From positions 9,442 to 73,441 of the forward strand of contig VXCM01001343.1 of assembly GCA_014773175.1 (NCBI GenBank): DNA of 64,000 bases, given 5' to 3'. Shown here piece by piece: positions 53,019 to 64,000 of this stretch. Position 1 is the first letter of the stretch, and each line of letters begins with the position of its first letter. Both the position numbers and the translations under genes were made by a program. This DNA comes from Lucifuga dentata. Lineage: Eukaryota > Chordata > Actinopteri > Ophidiiformes > Bythitidae. The notes under the pieces are model-generated. The model saw only the letters and a list, made by a program, of their open reading frames with translations. It had not been told where the DNA came from and ran no database searches.

Positions 53019-56000
53019 ATCTGCAGGGGTAGAGGATCTTATTGTCCAAAGATTATGTGTGTGTTAGTTCGCATGTGGCCTTCTCTCAGGTATACTGTAC
53101 AACATATTATTGGCTCTTCTGTTTGTTTAGTCATAATGGTCAGGTTTCCTTGAATCATAAAATTTATCTCTAACGAAGCCTTTGGTATGTAGTGGTCCTG
53201 TATATTCAGGTCCTGTCCTGTGCACTGGTCACTTTGCACAACTTGGAGGTAACTTGTTCTGCTTTCCATTGGCTTGCAACTTTCAAGCTGGGACAGAGAC
53301 AGATAGTCTGAGCATTTGAATTGACAAATACATCCTAGGTAAAGAGAAAGGCAAGGTATGATTAGTCCACTGGTGATCACAAGAACTTTGTATTGTTTGG
53401 TGTTCCTTTAAAATGGATTTTTAGACAAGCAGATGTGGCTGAAAGTATTTCCATAGTATATCCTTTCCACTTTTTTTTGAAAAAAACTCATTCACTCTAA
53501 ACCAGGTTGAAACTGCCAAATGTATTTGATATCCACCGTCATTTCACATTTAATACAATAGACACTTTTTGTTTGATTTATAATTTAACATTATTTTGTG
53601 GCATTGACAAAAATATTGGGACCTAATATTTGTAGTGTTGCCACTGGAGACAATAACAACAATAATATATTCCATAACTCTGAATGAGATTTCTATGCCT
53701 CTCTACTGGTTTGGTTCCAATCTTCTTGAGCAAACTGCTCCACTTCTTTCAAGTGATGGATGATTCACGAATCATCCATCTAATTTTGATTCATCATTTT
53801 CCTAGAAGTCCATTTTCTTTCAGACAGGAATAAATGGTACGACTTAAAACTGTTGCACATTGAGCTTGAAAGTCAGCTTGGATCTGTTATAAAGTTTCCC
53901 TTTTTTCTTTCTTTACCATTTGAAAAATCTTTCTCTTCAATTTTGGTAAAATTTTCCTCTTGCGGCCATGCCCAGGATGTTGGTTACAGTCCTATAGGGT
54001 TAAAATATTGGCAACAGAAGTCACAGGAACATCAGGCATTTTGGAGATGGCCTTACAGCCTTTATGTTGATCATGTTTGGCTGTTAAATTCTTTCTAGCC
54101 TCCTCTGACAACTCCCTGCTTTTCCTTCTCTTTTCCATGTTTAGCATGATACATATAATGACATAAAATAGGTACTTTTCTCCATTTGAACTGACTGAAT
54201 TTTATGCTTGTAGACACACTAATTAAAGGAGATTTATAACTTCTAGGATAATAATAATATTATCCATTTTACAATGTCTTTGTAGAAAAAGCAAGAGTTT
54301 AGTTTTTTCAAGACTTTTTTGCATGGATGACAAAAGATATTTTAATTTCAACACTTTGCACTTTGCAATGGTGCATTATTTGAATAAAATTGAAGGTTAC
54401 CAGTATGTTTGGTCATGTCTGTAGATGCTGGATTCCATTACTTGAAAACCTGATCCTCAGCCCAGTTCAAAGGAGAGTTTCATTCTGACATAGGCTCCAT
54501 TGTTATTTTAATCAAATTTCTCTTTCTTTTTTGTTTCTATGATGGTTCACCTGAATCCATGTTCACAGGCTGTAAAAAGTAAGTAAAAAGGTTGCTGAGT
54601 GAAACTCTTTTGAAACCAGGGGCTGATAGATTAAAAAAAATCAACAAACACAAAATCCATTTGGTGCTGTTCTTGAAAATAACCTGGGTTTCTCTTTGTT
54701 GTCATCATTAAGTTGTATAGAGTTACCGAACTTCATCATATCATCAAAAAGTCAGTTATTTCATAATGACTGAAAGTACAAAAATATTTTTGTGAATTAA
54801 TGGTTGAGTGTACTTCCCATCATGATATGTTCCCGTGATATTTTAATTGAATTCACTTTCATTCTGAATCGCAGTCCTTCCTCATTTTCCCATCTGTGTT
54901 ATATCCTTTCAATCAGTGCACATAGTTAACTCGCTATCCTTCACTCTCAAGCTGAGCTCTGCTTAACTTCTTCACTCAAAACTTTGGCTGACTTTTGAGA
55001 TCTTATGTTGAAGAAGAGAAATTGCTTCTTCACTTCTCATTCACCCATCACCAATTATATAGACTATAAAATAATCCTAAGATAGTGGCACATACATTAA
55101 TATTGTAATTATCAACAATTTTCCCATTGCCAAATGACTCATAAATCCATCTTACAATATGGAAGATTTAGGAATGAAATTTAACTCTGACTGTGAAATG
55201 GAGGAATTTCAGCTTGTGTATTGACAGAATTTAAAAAAAGTGTTGCAGAATAATTTTCAATAGAAGCAGGTGTGAAATTTGACTGTACTTAGAGTATCTA
55301 TAATAAGTTGTTACATTTGGCCTCTTAGAGATGATACAGTTGTATGCACTGATAACTATAGTTTATGCTCATGAATGAAAAGCAAATGCCAACCCTGTCT
55401 CCTTAATTTAATTTAACGTCTTCTTTATGTTTTAGCCTAGGTCAGCTGGCTTCCATTGCTGGAATTAATCAGTCAGATTTTCACCCGCTGGGAAGACCTC
55501 AACTGTCTTCTACGATAGGACAACCACTGGATGGTGAGGGAACACTGCGTCGTGGTGGAGGGGGGGTTCTGGGTATTCCAGTGAAGACCGATGCTGTGTC
55601 TTTGGTAAGGATGGGTATGTTGGCTAAATGTCAGCTGTTGTAAAACCTTTAGAAAAGTACTGAACTTGTTGTCCACCTGCAGTTTACATAGCAATGTACT
55701 ACTATTCTTTTGAGCCAGTTTGATGGTGCAATTAAACTGTCTCAGTAGACTGTGTTTTGAAACATAAGAACAGTCTTTGAGTCTTTATCTATTCATTACT
55801 GATGAATTGAACCCATATGCTAATATTGGTTGAACTGTTTGGTAAACAACACCATTATTTTATTGAAATAGAATCTTATACTGTTGAAGGACAGAACAAT
55901 TATCCACATAGATTTTTTTCAGCCACCAATCTCGACAGCAGACAATCTAGACAACACACATCCCCTGCTGCTGCAAGCGTTACAGTTCTGTAAATGCTTT

Positions 56001-58078
56001 CAGTGGACATTGAAGCCATGATGTTGCTAAACTACTTCTCCAACAACTCCAACACTTTTTATATTCTTTCAGTTTGTGTATGTACACCAATCAGCCCACA
56101 ACAGTAAAACCAAATGCCTAATATTGTATAGGTCCCCCTCATGCTGCCAAAACAGCTCTGACCCGTCAAGGCATGGACTCCACAAGACCTCTGAAGGTGT
56201 CCTGTGGTATCTGGTACCAAGACGTTAGCAGCATCTCCTTTAAATCCTGTAAGTTGCAAGGTGGGGCCTCCATGGATCTGTCATTTTTCCAGCACATCCC
56301 ACAGATGCTCGATTGGATTGAGATCTGGGGAATTTGGAGGCCAAGTCAACACCTTGAACTCTTTGTCATGTTCCTCAAACCATTCCTGAGCAATTTTTGC
56401 AGTGTGGCAGGGTGCATTATCCTGCTGAAAGAGGCCGCTGCCATCAGGGAATACCGTTGCCGTGAAGGGGTGTACTTGGTCTGCAATGATGTTTAGGTAG
56501 GTGGTCCATGTCAAAGTAACATCCACATGAATGCCAGGACCCAAGGTTTCCCAGCAGAACATTGCTTAGATCAACATACTGCCTCTGCTGGCTTGCCTTC
56601 TTCCCATAGTGCATCCTAGTGCCATGTCTTCCCCAAACGATGCACATGCACCTGGCCATTATGATGTCAAAGAAAACATGGTTCATCAGACCTTCTTCCA
56701 TTGCTCCATGGTCCAGTTCTAATGGTCACGTGCCCATTGTAGGCATTTTTGGTGGTGGACAGGGGTCAGCATGGGCACTCTGACCGGTCTGCAGCTACGC
56801 AGCCCCATACGCAGCAAGCTGCCATGCACTGTGTGTTCTGACACCTGTCTGTCATAGCCAGCATTCATTTTTTCAGCTGTTTGTGCTACAGTAGCTCTAG
56901 CTCTTCTGTGGGATTGGACCAAACAGGCTAGCCTTCACTCCCCACATGCATCAATGAGCCTTGGGCGCCCATGACCTGTGGCCGGTTCACCAGGTTGTCC
57001 TTCCTTGGACCACTTTTGTTAGGTACTGACCACTGCATACCGGGAACGCCCCATAAGACCTGCCGTTTTGGAGATGCTCTGACCCAGTCCTCTAGCCATC
57101 ACAAGTTGGTCCTTGTCAAAGTTGCTCAGGTCCTTACGCTTGCCCATTTTTCCTGCTTCCAACACATCAACTTCAAGAACTGACTGTTGACTTGCTACCT
57201 AATATATCCCACCCCTTGACAGGTGCCATTGTAACAAGATGATCCATGTTATTCACTTCAACCTGTCAGGTGGTTGTAATGTTGTGGCTGATCGTTGTAT
57301 TCCTTACTGCTGACTTTTGAGTGGTGCCCACATGTTCATCTGTACATCTTCTGTACATTTATGTTTTAAGTATTGCTTGGTAGTACAAGTGAAAAGGGTC
57401 AATGAAAAGGTCAATTTTGTAAACTGTCTTTAAGGTTATTTTTCTCATCAGATCTCCAATTTCTGTCTCTAGGTAGGTGGTGGCCCGCCTGCTCTCCCAA
57501 GCGGCCTGGTTGATAATATTGCCCTCAGAGATCCATCCTCTGTCAGGAAGTCCTTCCATGAAGACAGGCTGCTAAACACTACTTTCAAGCCTGCTGCTGA
57601 ACACGCAATGAATCTGAAAGGTGAAGAACAGAAACTCGATCAATATTTCAAGCCTGACTCCCTGCACAACTTGGGTTCTGACTACAGTTGCCATAGCCAG
57701 AACTCATCTGGGAAGGGTTCCCTTGGTAAAACCCCTTATAATGATGCCACTCAAACAAGTCACCACCACAGCAACAGCACCTCTCACCGAAGCAATGACA
57801 ATTCCCGCCATAGGGATGGTTCCCATGGATACAGCTTCAACTTCAGCAACACTCATAGCCACGATAATAGTCATGCTTCACGTAGCAATGAGCCTCACAG
57901 TGACCCTTCCATAAGGTCAAGCATTAGTGAGATCATGAGTGAGAAGGCAGAGTCTGTGGGATCAGCAGGGTCAAAGGATAGTGTAAGGGGGAGGCATGTA
58001 GTGGTGGGTCATTCAGGATCAGAAGGATCAGAGGGGAAAGCCTATCATAGGCAGCAGATGCACAGATCAGATCTCTGA
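46574..58078 (+). CDS. cep78: Centrosomal protein of 78 kDa (CEP78), complete, 15 coding exons
   Basis: Exons: 46574-46835 (exon opens at 46567), 47031-47206, 47295-47367, 47502-47605, 47769-47943, 48067-48180, 48596-48660, 48806-48908, 49676-49793, 51020-51062, 51251-51400, 51623-51700, 52507-52688, 55436-55604, 57473-58078. All are GT-AG and in phase, about 805 aa (human about 690-720). The N-terminal half is the leucine-rich-repeat domain: [99 protein letters not shown] basic linker follows, then an acidic stretch ([12 protein letters not shown]), a coiled coil ([20 protein letters not shown]) and the conserved [20 protein letters not shown] with [19 protein letters not shown]78 sits at mature centrioles and regulates cilium formation, partly through the EDD-DYRK2-DDB1-VprBP ligase; human loss causes cone-rod dystrophy with hearing loss. 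The last exon adds a His/Ser/Asn-rich tail. Introns carry transposon insertions. Confidence 0.95.
47949..47974. repeat. (GT)n microsatellite at an exon edge
   Basis: Thirteen GT units begin 6 nt after the CEP78 exon ending at 47943, immediately after the donor site. Confidence 0.95.
50525..50985. mobile_element. Tc1/mariner-type MITE with terminal inverted repeats of about 160 bp
   Basis: The left end (CTCTCCACAAATATTGGCAA from 50528, about 50527-50690) and the reverse complement of the right end (about 50820-50980, CCCTCCACCAATATTGGCAA) align along about 160 bp with few differences. Only about 130 bp lie between. The CCTCCACnAATATTGG terminus is typical of a fish Tc1 group. There is no transposase. 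It lies in the CEP78 intron between exons 49676-49793 and 51020-51062. Confidence 0.8.
52878..53010. repeat. Exact 66-bp duplicate separated by a single N, ending in (TG)n
   Basis: Bases 52878-52943 recur identically at 52945-53010, with N at 52944. Both copies end in the same number of TG units, which favours an assembly overlap over a real tandem duplication. Confidence 0.9.
53540..54240 (-). mobile_element. Internally deleted, decayed Tc1-like element
   Basis: Read on the minus strand, 54130-53990 gives remnants of a Tc1 N-terminal helix-turn-helix ([22 protein letters not shown]). After an AT-hook-like GHGRKRK segment, 53900-53800 gives an IQADFQAQ...[12 protein letters not shown] stretch like the second DNA-binding helix region. 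The catalytic core is missing. It lies in the CEP78 intron between 52688 and 55436. Confidence 0.55.
56083..57297 (-). mobile_element. Tc1-like DNA transposon with inactivated transposase
   Basis: Ends are inverted: ACCAATCAGCCCACAACA at 56086 on the left and, inverted, GTTGTGGCTGATCGTTGTAT ending near 57300 on the right. The minus-strand transposase starts at about 57147 (MGKRKDLS...), passes HTH and DDE regions and ends near 56281. Recognisable catalytic segments are [11 protein letters not shown] and [13 protein letters not shown]. The frame is split into at least three pieces (57147 to about 56920, 56922-56719, 56701-56281) with shifts and stops, so it is not functional. It interrupts the last CEP78 intron without touching splice sites. 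The family is abundant in many fishes. Confidence 0.9.
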
Positions 58079-58546
58079 GCAGTCAGATGATGAATCCTTC
58101 TGAACAACTAGCCAGTGAATGTTAGAAGCTCTTTTGTCTTCTAATGTTAGTAGTGCCTTCTCCCAGAAGTTCTTTTGTTACTTCTTAAAATTGCAGTTAA
58201 TCTAAAAATTGAGAAATACCAAGACTGGATTATTTGTTCTATCCATTTTTGTCACCTGTGGAAGGTGTCAGATCAGAATCCTGTTATTTTCAGTCTCATT
58301 TTTGTTGTCATCATTTACATCAAAGCAGAAGCAGAGTTCAGGGCCCCATGAAATGTAAATGCATTCTCCATGTTGGTACTGTGTATCGAAATACAAGTCA
58401 AAACAATGCTTTTCTATAGAAACACCATTCTTTTTCTGTAAAACATCAATATTTTTATTAACATCTTTGCATGGGGTGTTGCTGTTAAAATGATTGATTA
58501 TATGATTAAATATAGATTTTAGATTGCCCTAAAATTGATATTTTAC

Positions 58547-58552
58547 AATAAA
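58547..58552 (+). promoter_or_regulatory. Candidate polyadenylation signal of CEP78
   Basis: AATAAA lies about 470 nt after the CEP78 stop, with another at about 58607. A 3' UTR of roughly 0.5 kb is implied. Confidence 0.55.
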
Positions 58553-60456
58553 AATGTTAGCAGAATGGTCCCTAATTAGTAGTGTGTCTCTGTGCCTCAA
58601 AATATTAAATAAATTTTTTTAAAAAAGTCTGCTGATCCAAAAAGTTTAAAATGCTAAATTGTAATATATTTTAACGTGAATCTTTTATTAGCTTATACTT
58701 TTCTTCTTGGTAAGTAACATTTCAAAGAGCTCTATGCCATTAGTCTCAAAAACACATGCCACATTGAGAATCGATGTTTGCTAGAAAAATGAAACCCTAA
58801 AAAAAAAAAAAAAAAAAANAAAAAAAAAAAAAAAAAAAGTTGGCTGTCAAATTTATTTAATTATTTATTTATTTATTTTTGAACAAAATGTATGTTCTCA
58901 GTACTGCTGGAATTGCTGGATTTTTTTTTCTTTTCCTCCACCATGCTGTGGGTCAACTTGTATCTAATAGCTTATGCAGGCAGGTTTTAGTGCTGCATGT
59001 TGGTCTGTTCACTACATTTTCTTGTTTACAGCCTCTTTTAGAGGTTTGTCCTCGGGAGATGAAGTAACGGCAGCAAAGCATTGTTTATCTGTGTTAGCTG
59101 TGGTCTGTCGATGCTTCGACAATGTGTGCTGTTGAAGTATGCACATATCCATTTCAAGGTCTTCTCTAGGTATTACCTAGTCTTCCTGTAGTTTTAACTA
59201 CTTCTTTATTGTTAAAAACAAATTGTGGCCAGTGATTTTACTGACAATATTTTTATCAATTTTAGATATTTTCCTGTTAGACTAGCAATGAAGTAAATTG
59301 GTGAAGCCATTCGGTGCACTGATCAAAAAAACATCTTTATTTTTATTTTAAATTTAAAAAGAAAAAAAAGAAAAATATCTTTACACTGCTTTATTACAAA
59401 GATATATATTATAAACAAGGCTGTCATGACATGAATCAGCTGTCTCTTGACTAGCTTTTGTTTGTCTATGAAGTTATGTAAATGACAGAATGCTGTGTAA
59501 TATATTGCGATATGTTTGATCAAGTCATAGTGAAACACTCAAGAACAAATTGTTACTTGAGAAATGAAAATAGTTTCTCTGCTGTTAATGCACACTTGGG
59601 TGTACATTAGATAGAGTTTCATTATATTGTGCTTGGATAAAGTATGACGGATGTTGGTAATGGTTGATAATATTTCATCAATTTTAGATATTTTCCTGTT
59701 AGACTAGCAATTCATGTTTGGCAAAGTAAGCTGGTTAACCGTGTTTCTCACCGTTATACATTAAGTTGGAATTATAGCTGATTCTGCACTATATAGAACA
59801 GTCTCTCTCTCACCTGTCCTGGACATTTTTTTCTAAACAGGAGTGTTCCCAGGCATTAAAAGGTGACATGCAGCTGTTTGCATGATGCCATGAACAATGT
59901 CATAAACAAAAGGGAGTTCAAGTGAAAATGGAAGTAGCCTTATAATATGGACACGAACTGGACTAGGCTGAAGTCCTGTAGGCGTGATTATTGTGCAACC
60001 CAGAGGGTGTTGCTCTGAATTCTTTTCCTATTTGATTGCTTATAGCACAACATTTACCAGCAGTTTTTGAAATTAAAGCTTCTGCTTCAACATTTTCAAT
60101 GACTGTGATACAACAGTCCCAATTGACTCATTAAAAAATTTAATATTTGACAGCAGAGGTGAAGAGCTTAAAAGGCCTGTAGGTAGATAGGAAGGGTTTT
60201 GTCAGTCTGATAATCAAACACTGGACAGTCATATGATAGTAGTACAGCATTTACACTTTGCTGCATGTTACTATCAGTGTACTGGGGCAACCTCGATAAG
60301 GAAATCATCAAAGTTATTCCGCTTCGTTTGGTGTCATAAGATTCTTTAACATAGACTTAATGTTATTACAGGACACGCTTAAAGACTTTACTTTGCACTT
60401 TCCACCAATCTCAGCACAATCAGAAACGTAATAAAGAAAACTGCAGTTTTATGCAG

Positions 60457-60492
60457 TTTTTTTTTTTTTTTTTTNTTTTTTTTTTTTTTTTT
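60457..60492. repeat. Poly-T tract with N
   Basis: A T run interrupted by an N at 60475. Confidence 0.9.
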
Positions 60493-61534
60493 CGTTTTAT
60501 GAGCACTTACCATAACTGGTTACTTTAGATAGACAACTTTAGATAGACAGCTGTAAATGTGTTACAGAACAATGCATAAGTAGCAAAGAGGAGTGAATAA
60601 AGAGAAAAGTATATCTGGGTAAGGATCTTTGTTACAAAGCTGGCAAAACAGAAGAAAAACATAAATGAAATTGAATTGAATATGACCCTTCAGTAGATTA
60701 TTATATGGCATTTCATCAGAGCCAGCAGGAAATATTGACTAAGACCCAAATAATGAAAGAACCGCACCTTGAAAAACTTTAAAACAGCTAAATAACAAAT
60801 GAAGAAACATATGGGTGAGTTAAATTTATTACCAATAAGTGAAATTTAGGAATTTAAAAAAAAAAAAAGGTCTGAACATCTTCACAGTGTTTCCAAAGGG
60901 AACAAATCCACTGTAATCCCATATTTTGTTTTAACTCAGAACAGAAATTAGTTCATTGTATTGAGATGTGAACATATTCCATATATTCCCTAATGATTTT
61001 GAGTTAGTTGTACTTTTGGATTTTTTTTAATTCAGGTGGAGTTTTTGAGTTGAATCAATTTATGTCAGTTTAGTTTTGCCCATTGCTATTAGCAAAGCTC
61101 TTTGATTTATATTTAGTTTATGCATGCAAGAATATAAATGTCAGTGGTTAAATTAATTTAAAAAAAAAATACACATATGAAGTGTACTTTTACCATTGGT
61201 TTGGGTTATGCTGCTCTCTAAAATAAACTATCCATGGCAATGTGACTCGAGAGAGAGAAAAGAGGTAAGTAAATCTGCCTCGCAATAAGTTTTGAATCAC
61301 CAGCAGAAAGTCTGTTGGTCGGTTTCAGACAGGCAGGTGTGAATCTTAAAGTCAAAGAAAGGTCTCAGGCAGATTTTGAATGATCTTCTGCAACAAGTAA
61401 AGGTTTGTATAAACTGAAGCTGATACTACCAGTCTTAGTTTTAGCTTAAGTCAGGCTGGTATGATTTTTATGCTGTTAAGTCACTACAAAATTATTGAAT
61501 TATTGAATTGCATGAATAGAATCTTGGTGATCAA

Positions 61535-61735
61535 GCAGGGTGGCTCAGTGGTTAGTTCTGTTGCCTCACAGCAAGATGGTCCTGGGTTCGAAGCTGACCA
61601 GGTCCTTTCTGTGTGGAGTTTGCATGTTCTCCCCATGTCTGCGTGGGTTCTCTCCAGGTGCTCTGGCTTCCTCCGAAGACATGCAGGTCAGGTGAATTGG
61701 AAACCCTAAATTGACTGTAGGCGTGGCATGAATGA
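61535..61735 (+). mobile_element. tRNA-derived SINE (DANA/V-SINE-like)
   Basis: A pol III A-box-like TGGCTCAGTGG and a B-box-like GGTTCGAAGC are followed by the conserved fish SINE core: TGTGTGGAGTTTGCATGTTC, CTCCCCATGTCTGCGTGGGT, then CCTCCGAAGACATGCAGGT and CTAAATTGACTGTAGGCGTG. Orientation is plus. Confidence 0.75.
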
Positions 61736-61738
61736 GGC

Positions 61739-62240
61739 TGGATTTACACTACCAAGCACATGCAACCTGATTCTGACTTTTTGCCCACGTGCAACATGTA
61801 TCAGATACACTTCCTGAAGATGTAAATGGTAAAAAGCCACACGGAATCGGATAGTCTCAGATCTGATTTGGGCCACTTGCATATGTGGAAATAAATCGGA
61901 TACATATTTCATATCTGCCAATGCGACTGCTGTCTAAATACACAGATCAGAATTTCCTTCCCATTCCAACTCCGACGTAACGTTCCACTTTGTCCGCATA
62001 TGAATAATGTAAGCATCAATATGATGACCACTCTGTAAACAAAAATGGAGGACAAACTATATACATCAGACAGATGAGTGTTTATGTCAGGCATGTTAGT
62101 GTGTGATAACAGGCTCTGTTACAGCAGCAACTCCACCACCCGCTTCTCCTCAACCAATGAAAATATGTGTCCCGAAGAGATAAATGGTCAAACAACATAT
62201 CAGATAACCCGCTGATCATATTTTAAATAGTTCTCTCATC
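61739..62240. repeat. Decayed dispersed DNA repeat (possible hAT-type non-autonomous copy)
   Basis: The stretch with GATTTACACTACCAAGCACA, AATCGGATA motifs and GACTGCTGTCTAAATACACA resembles a non-autonomous DNA repeat common in fish genomes. It begins directly at the SINE 3' end. Family name and limits are uncertain. Confidence 0.4.
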
Positions 62241-63145
62241 CATTGAAGCGTTCTGACAAAAATGAAATTATTCTCCACTTGCTGAAAAAATGCTGCCTGT
62301 AAAGAGCAGGTAAAGTTATTCTAACCATGCAATAGTAGTTCATTGTACCTAAAAATCTGAGGCTTTTCTATTGAGAACCCTAAGTCCATTGAACATATAC
62401 TTTTTTGTTTGTTCAACAGTACACAACTTAACTTTTTTAGGGAAATGAGTTACCCTTTTTTTTTTTTTTTTTTTTTTTGAAGTTAAATGAACTTATCAGG
62501 GCTTACAGTGTGGTGGGTACATAAACAGCAAAGGCACTGTCTAAAAAAAAGAGAAGACAAATTATTAAAATGAAAGTCCCTCTCTCTCTCCCCCTCTCTC
62601 ATACACACATACATAAATGTTATTATATTTTTCTCACATATCAGCTGACACAAATTTTCTTACACGGTTCTTAAAATCCTTAAATGAACCCTTAACTTGT
62701 TTTTTCACAATCAGTGTCTCCACATTATCATATCCAGATACATAAGGGGAAAATGTTTTTCAATTGTGTGCATTAGGTGATAAATTCTTAAATTCACACA
62801 CTGTTACTGGAATTTTCCTAACACACACATCAGGAAGAACCTTTACAGCGGCAGTGTGGATCAGTATTAACAGGACAGAACACACCACATCAGTGTTATC
62901 TGCCATTTCCACTGGTTTACCGCTAGCGGCCTGTGTGTGTTTGAGACATTGTGGTTAATGAGCAATCAGTGTTTGTACTGCAGCTATTGATGTGAGTGTT
63001 TCTCAATAGGGGCAGAAAAATGTGCTTTGTATTTTCAGGATACCAGCAGCTCCAAAATCACCCTAAAATGCTTTGAGAAGCTTGACAGAGCTATGCTGCT
63101 ACCTTGGTGTTTTTAAGTGACATCAGGGTGAGCAGGTAATGATTT

Positions 63146-63148
<3 letters not shown>

Positions 63149-63183
<35 letters not shown>
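63149..63183. repeat. (AT)n(GT)n compound microsatellite
   Basis: AT units pass directly into GT units downstream of CEP78. Confidence 0.9.
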
Positions 63184-64000
63184 GCTAACGTTTTCTATAT
63201 TTGCAGTAAAAAAAACATCTTAATGTTCTTACACATAGTGGTGCTCCATGTGAACACAAACCTACCATAAAAATTACAGTAAGTCTTGAATTTATCATCT
63301 TTTCTGTGGAAGAATAATAGCCAGCAATGTTCTGATGCTGCATCCTGGGGTCATTCTTGTTCATTCAAGGCTATTGTTGCTAAATTGCAGCTCTTTGACC
63401 ACTAAAATAAGTATGATTATCCAAATGCCAGAACTCATCTTCAGAAAAAGATAAAAGTTCTGGACGAGCCACCATCTTGTCTGGGACATTAAAATCCTGA
63501 TAACTAATAAAATGGGAGCTTCGATGGGGCAATGCAGGCTGTCCCTTCATTATTACATAACACTAGCTGCAAGCCAAACTATGGTTGAACAGGTACAAAG
63601 AAAATCTGAAGAGGTTTGTTTCAAACTCACCTCCCTGATTACACTGTGTGCTCTCAGCAAATAATGAGACATAATGAATGACGTACAACATATTTGTTAT
63701 TGATAAAATTCAAGATTTTGTATCACTGAGTAAAAAACAAAAAGATTGATACTGGAAGAGATGTTGCTCATGAAAGTGAATGAAATGACATTTTGTGGAG
63801 AACTCATATTCCAAATGGCACACATATATATGTGTGATTCATTGTGGATTACAGTGCTGTTTGTCTTCCTTTTCCCAACTTGTAACTACAATTTTTTATT
63901 TAAAAAATGTCACACTTTACACCATCTATTCAAGGTGTTGCTATATTGAAAAACTACACTATATAAATAAAGCTACAGTTGAAATAAGCTAAAATCCTGA

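Larger units (their letters stand above)
58560..64000. other. Gene-free flank downstream of CEP78
   Basis: No supportable exon was found in either strand. Contents seen: poly-A with N (58801-58838), a 35-bp direct repeat pair (59255-59289 and 59677-59711), poly-T with N (60457-60492), a SINE (61535-61735), a decayed DNA-repeat stretch (61739-62240), poly-T (62457-62479) and an AT/GT array (63149-63183). Confidence 0.55.

Noticed and set aside
57621..57914. Second long open frame overlapping the CEP78 last exon
   Set aside because: It is a shifted frame of the low-complexity region; the CEP78 frame joins the upstream exon in phase and ends at the natural stop.
61535..61620. tRNA-like A and B boxes suggesting a tRNA gene
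   Set aside because: The sequence continues into the conserved SINE body and does not fold into a complete cloverleaf with plausible anticodon arm; it is a SINE head.

Overview
This is a vertebrate nuclear window and almost certainly a teleost fish. Genes are intron-rich and AT-rich, with long microsatellites, several Tc1-like transposons of fish type and a DANA/V-SINE-like repeat. The species cannot be named from the sequence. Four protein-coding genes were resolved by following splice sites and reading phase exon by exon. All four read through without a frameshift.

Layout: (1) minus strand 772-4422, a UDP-glycosyltransferase of the UGT3A group (10 coding exons, about 528 aa). (2) Minus strand 5786-24099, SPEF2, a ciliary and sperm-flagellar central-apparatus protein (39 coding exons, about 1754 aa, with two apparent GC-AG introns). 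(3) Minus strand 29008-38214, a LIF-receptor-type cytokine receptor (17 coding exons, about 989 aa) followed by a probable 3.2-kb 3' UTR. (4) Plus strand 46574-58078, CEP78, a centrosomal leucine-rich-repeat protein (15 coding exons, about 805 aa). The 38.3-46.0 kb interval separates the divergent LIFR and CEP78 genes and holds microsatellites and retroelement tails. From 58.6 to 64 kb is gene-free sequence with a SINE and decayed repeats.

How the genes relate: SPEF2 and CEP78 are both cilium/centriole genes. UGT3A is an ER membrane glycosyltransferase and LIFR is a gp130-partner receptor signalling through JAK/STAT3. They are linked by ancestral synteny rather than shared function: in human UGT3A, SPEF2 and LIFR lie on 5p13 and CEP78 on 9q21, and both regions correspond to the chicken Z chromosome. 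IL7R and CAPSL, which lie between SPEF2 and UGT3A in mammals, are absent from the 1.36-kb gap here.

The most notable observations are these. The LIFR-type receptor goes straight from signal peptide to domain D2, so it lacks the first cytokine-receptor domain and has an OSMR-like layout with a LIFR-type tail. SPEF2 has two GC-AG introns and a near-consensus RFX X-box 57 bp upstream of its ATG. CEP78 has a His/Ser-rich C-terminal tail, and its introns host a Tc1 element, a long-TIR MITE and a decayed Tc1 copy. Two exact duplications flank single-N gaps and look like unmerged contig ends. No new defence-type or operon-like system was found; this is an ordinary gene-bearing fish region with some unusual gene-structure details.
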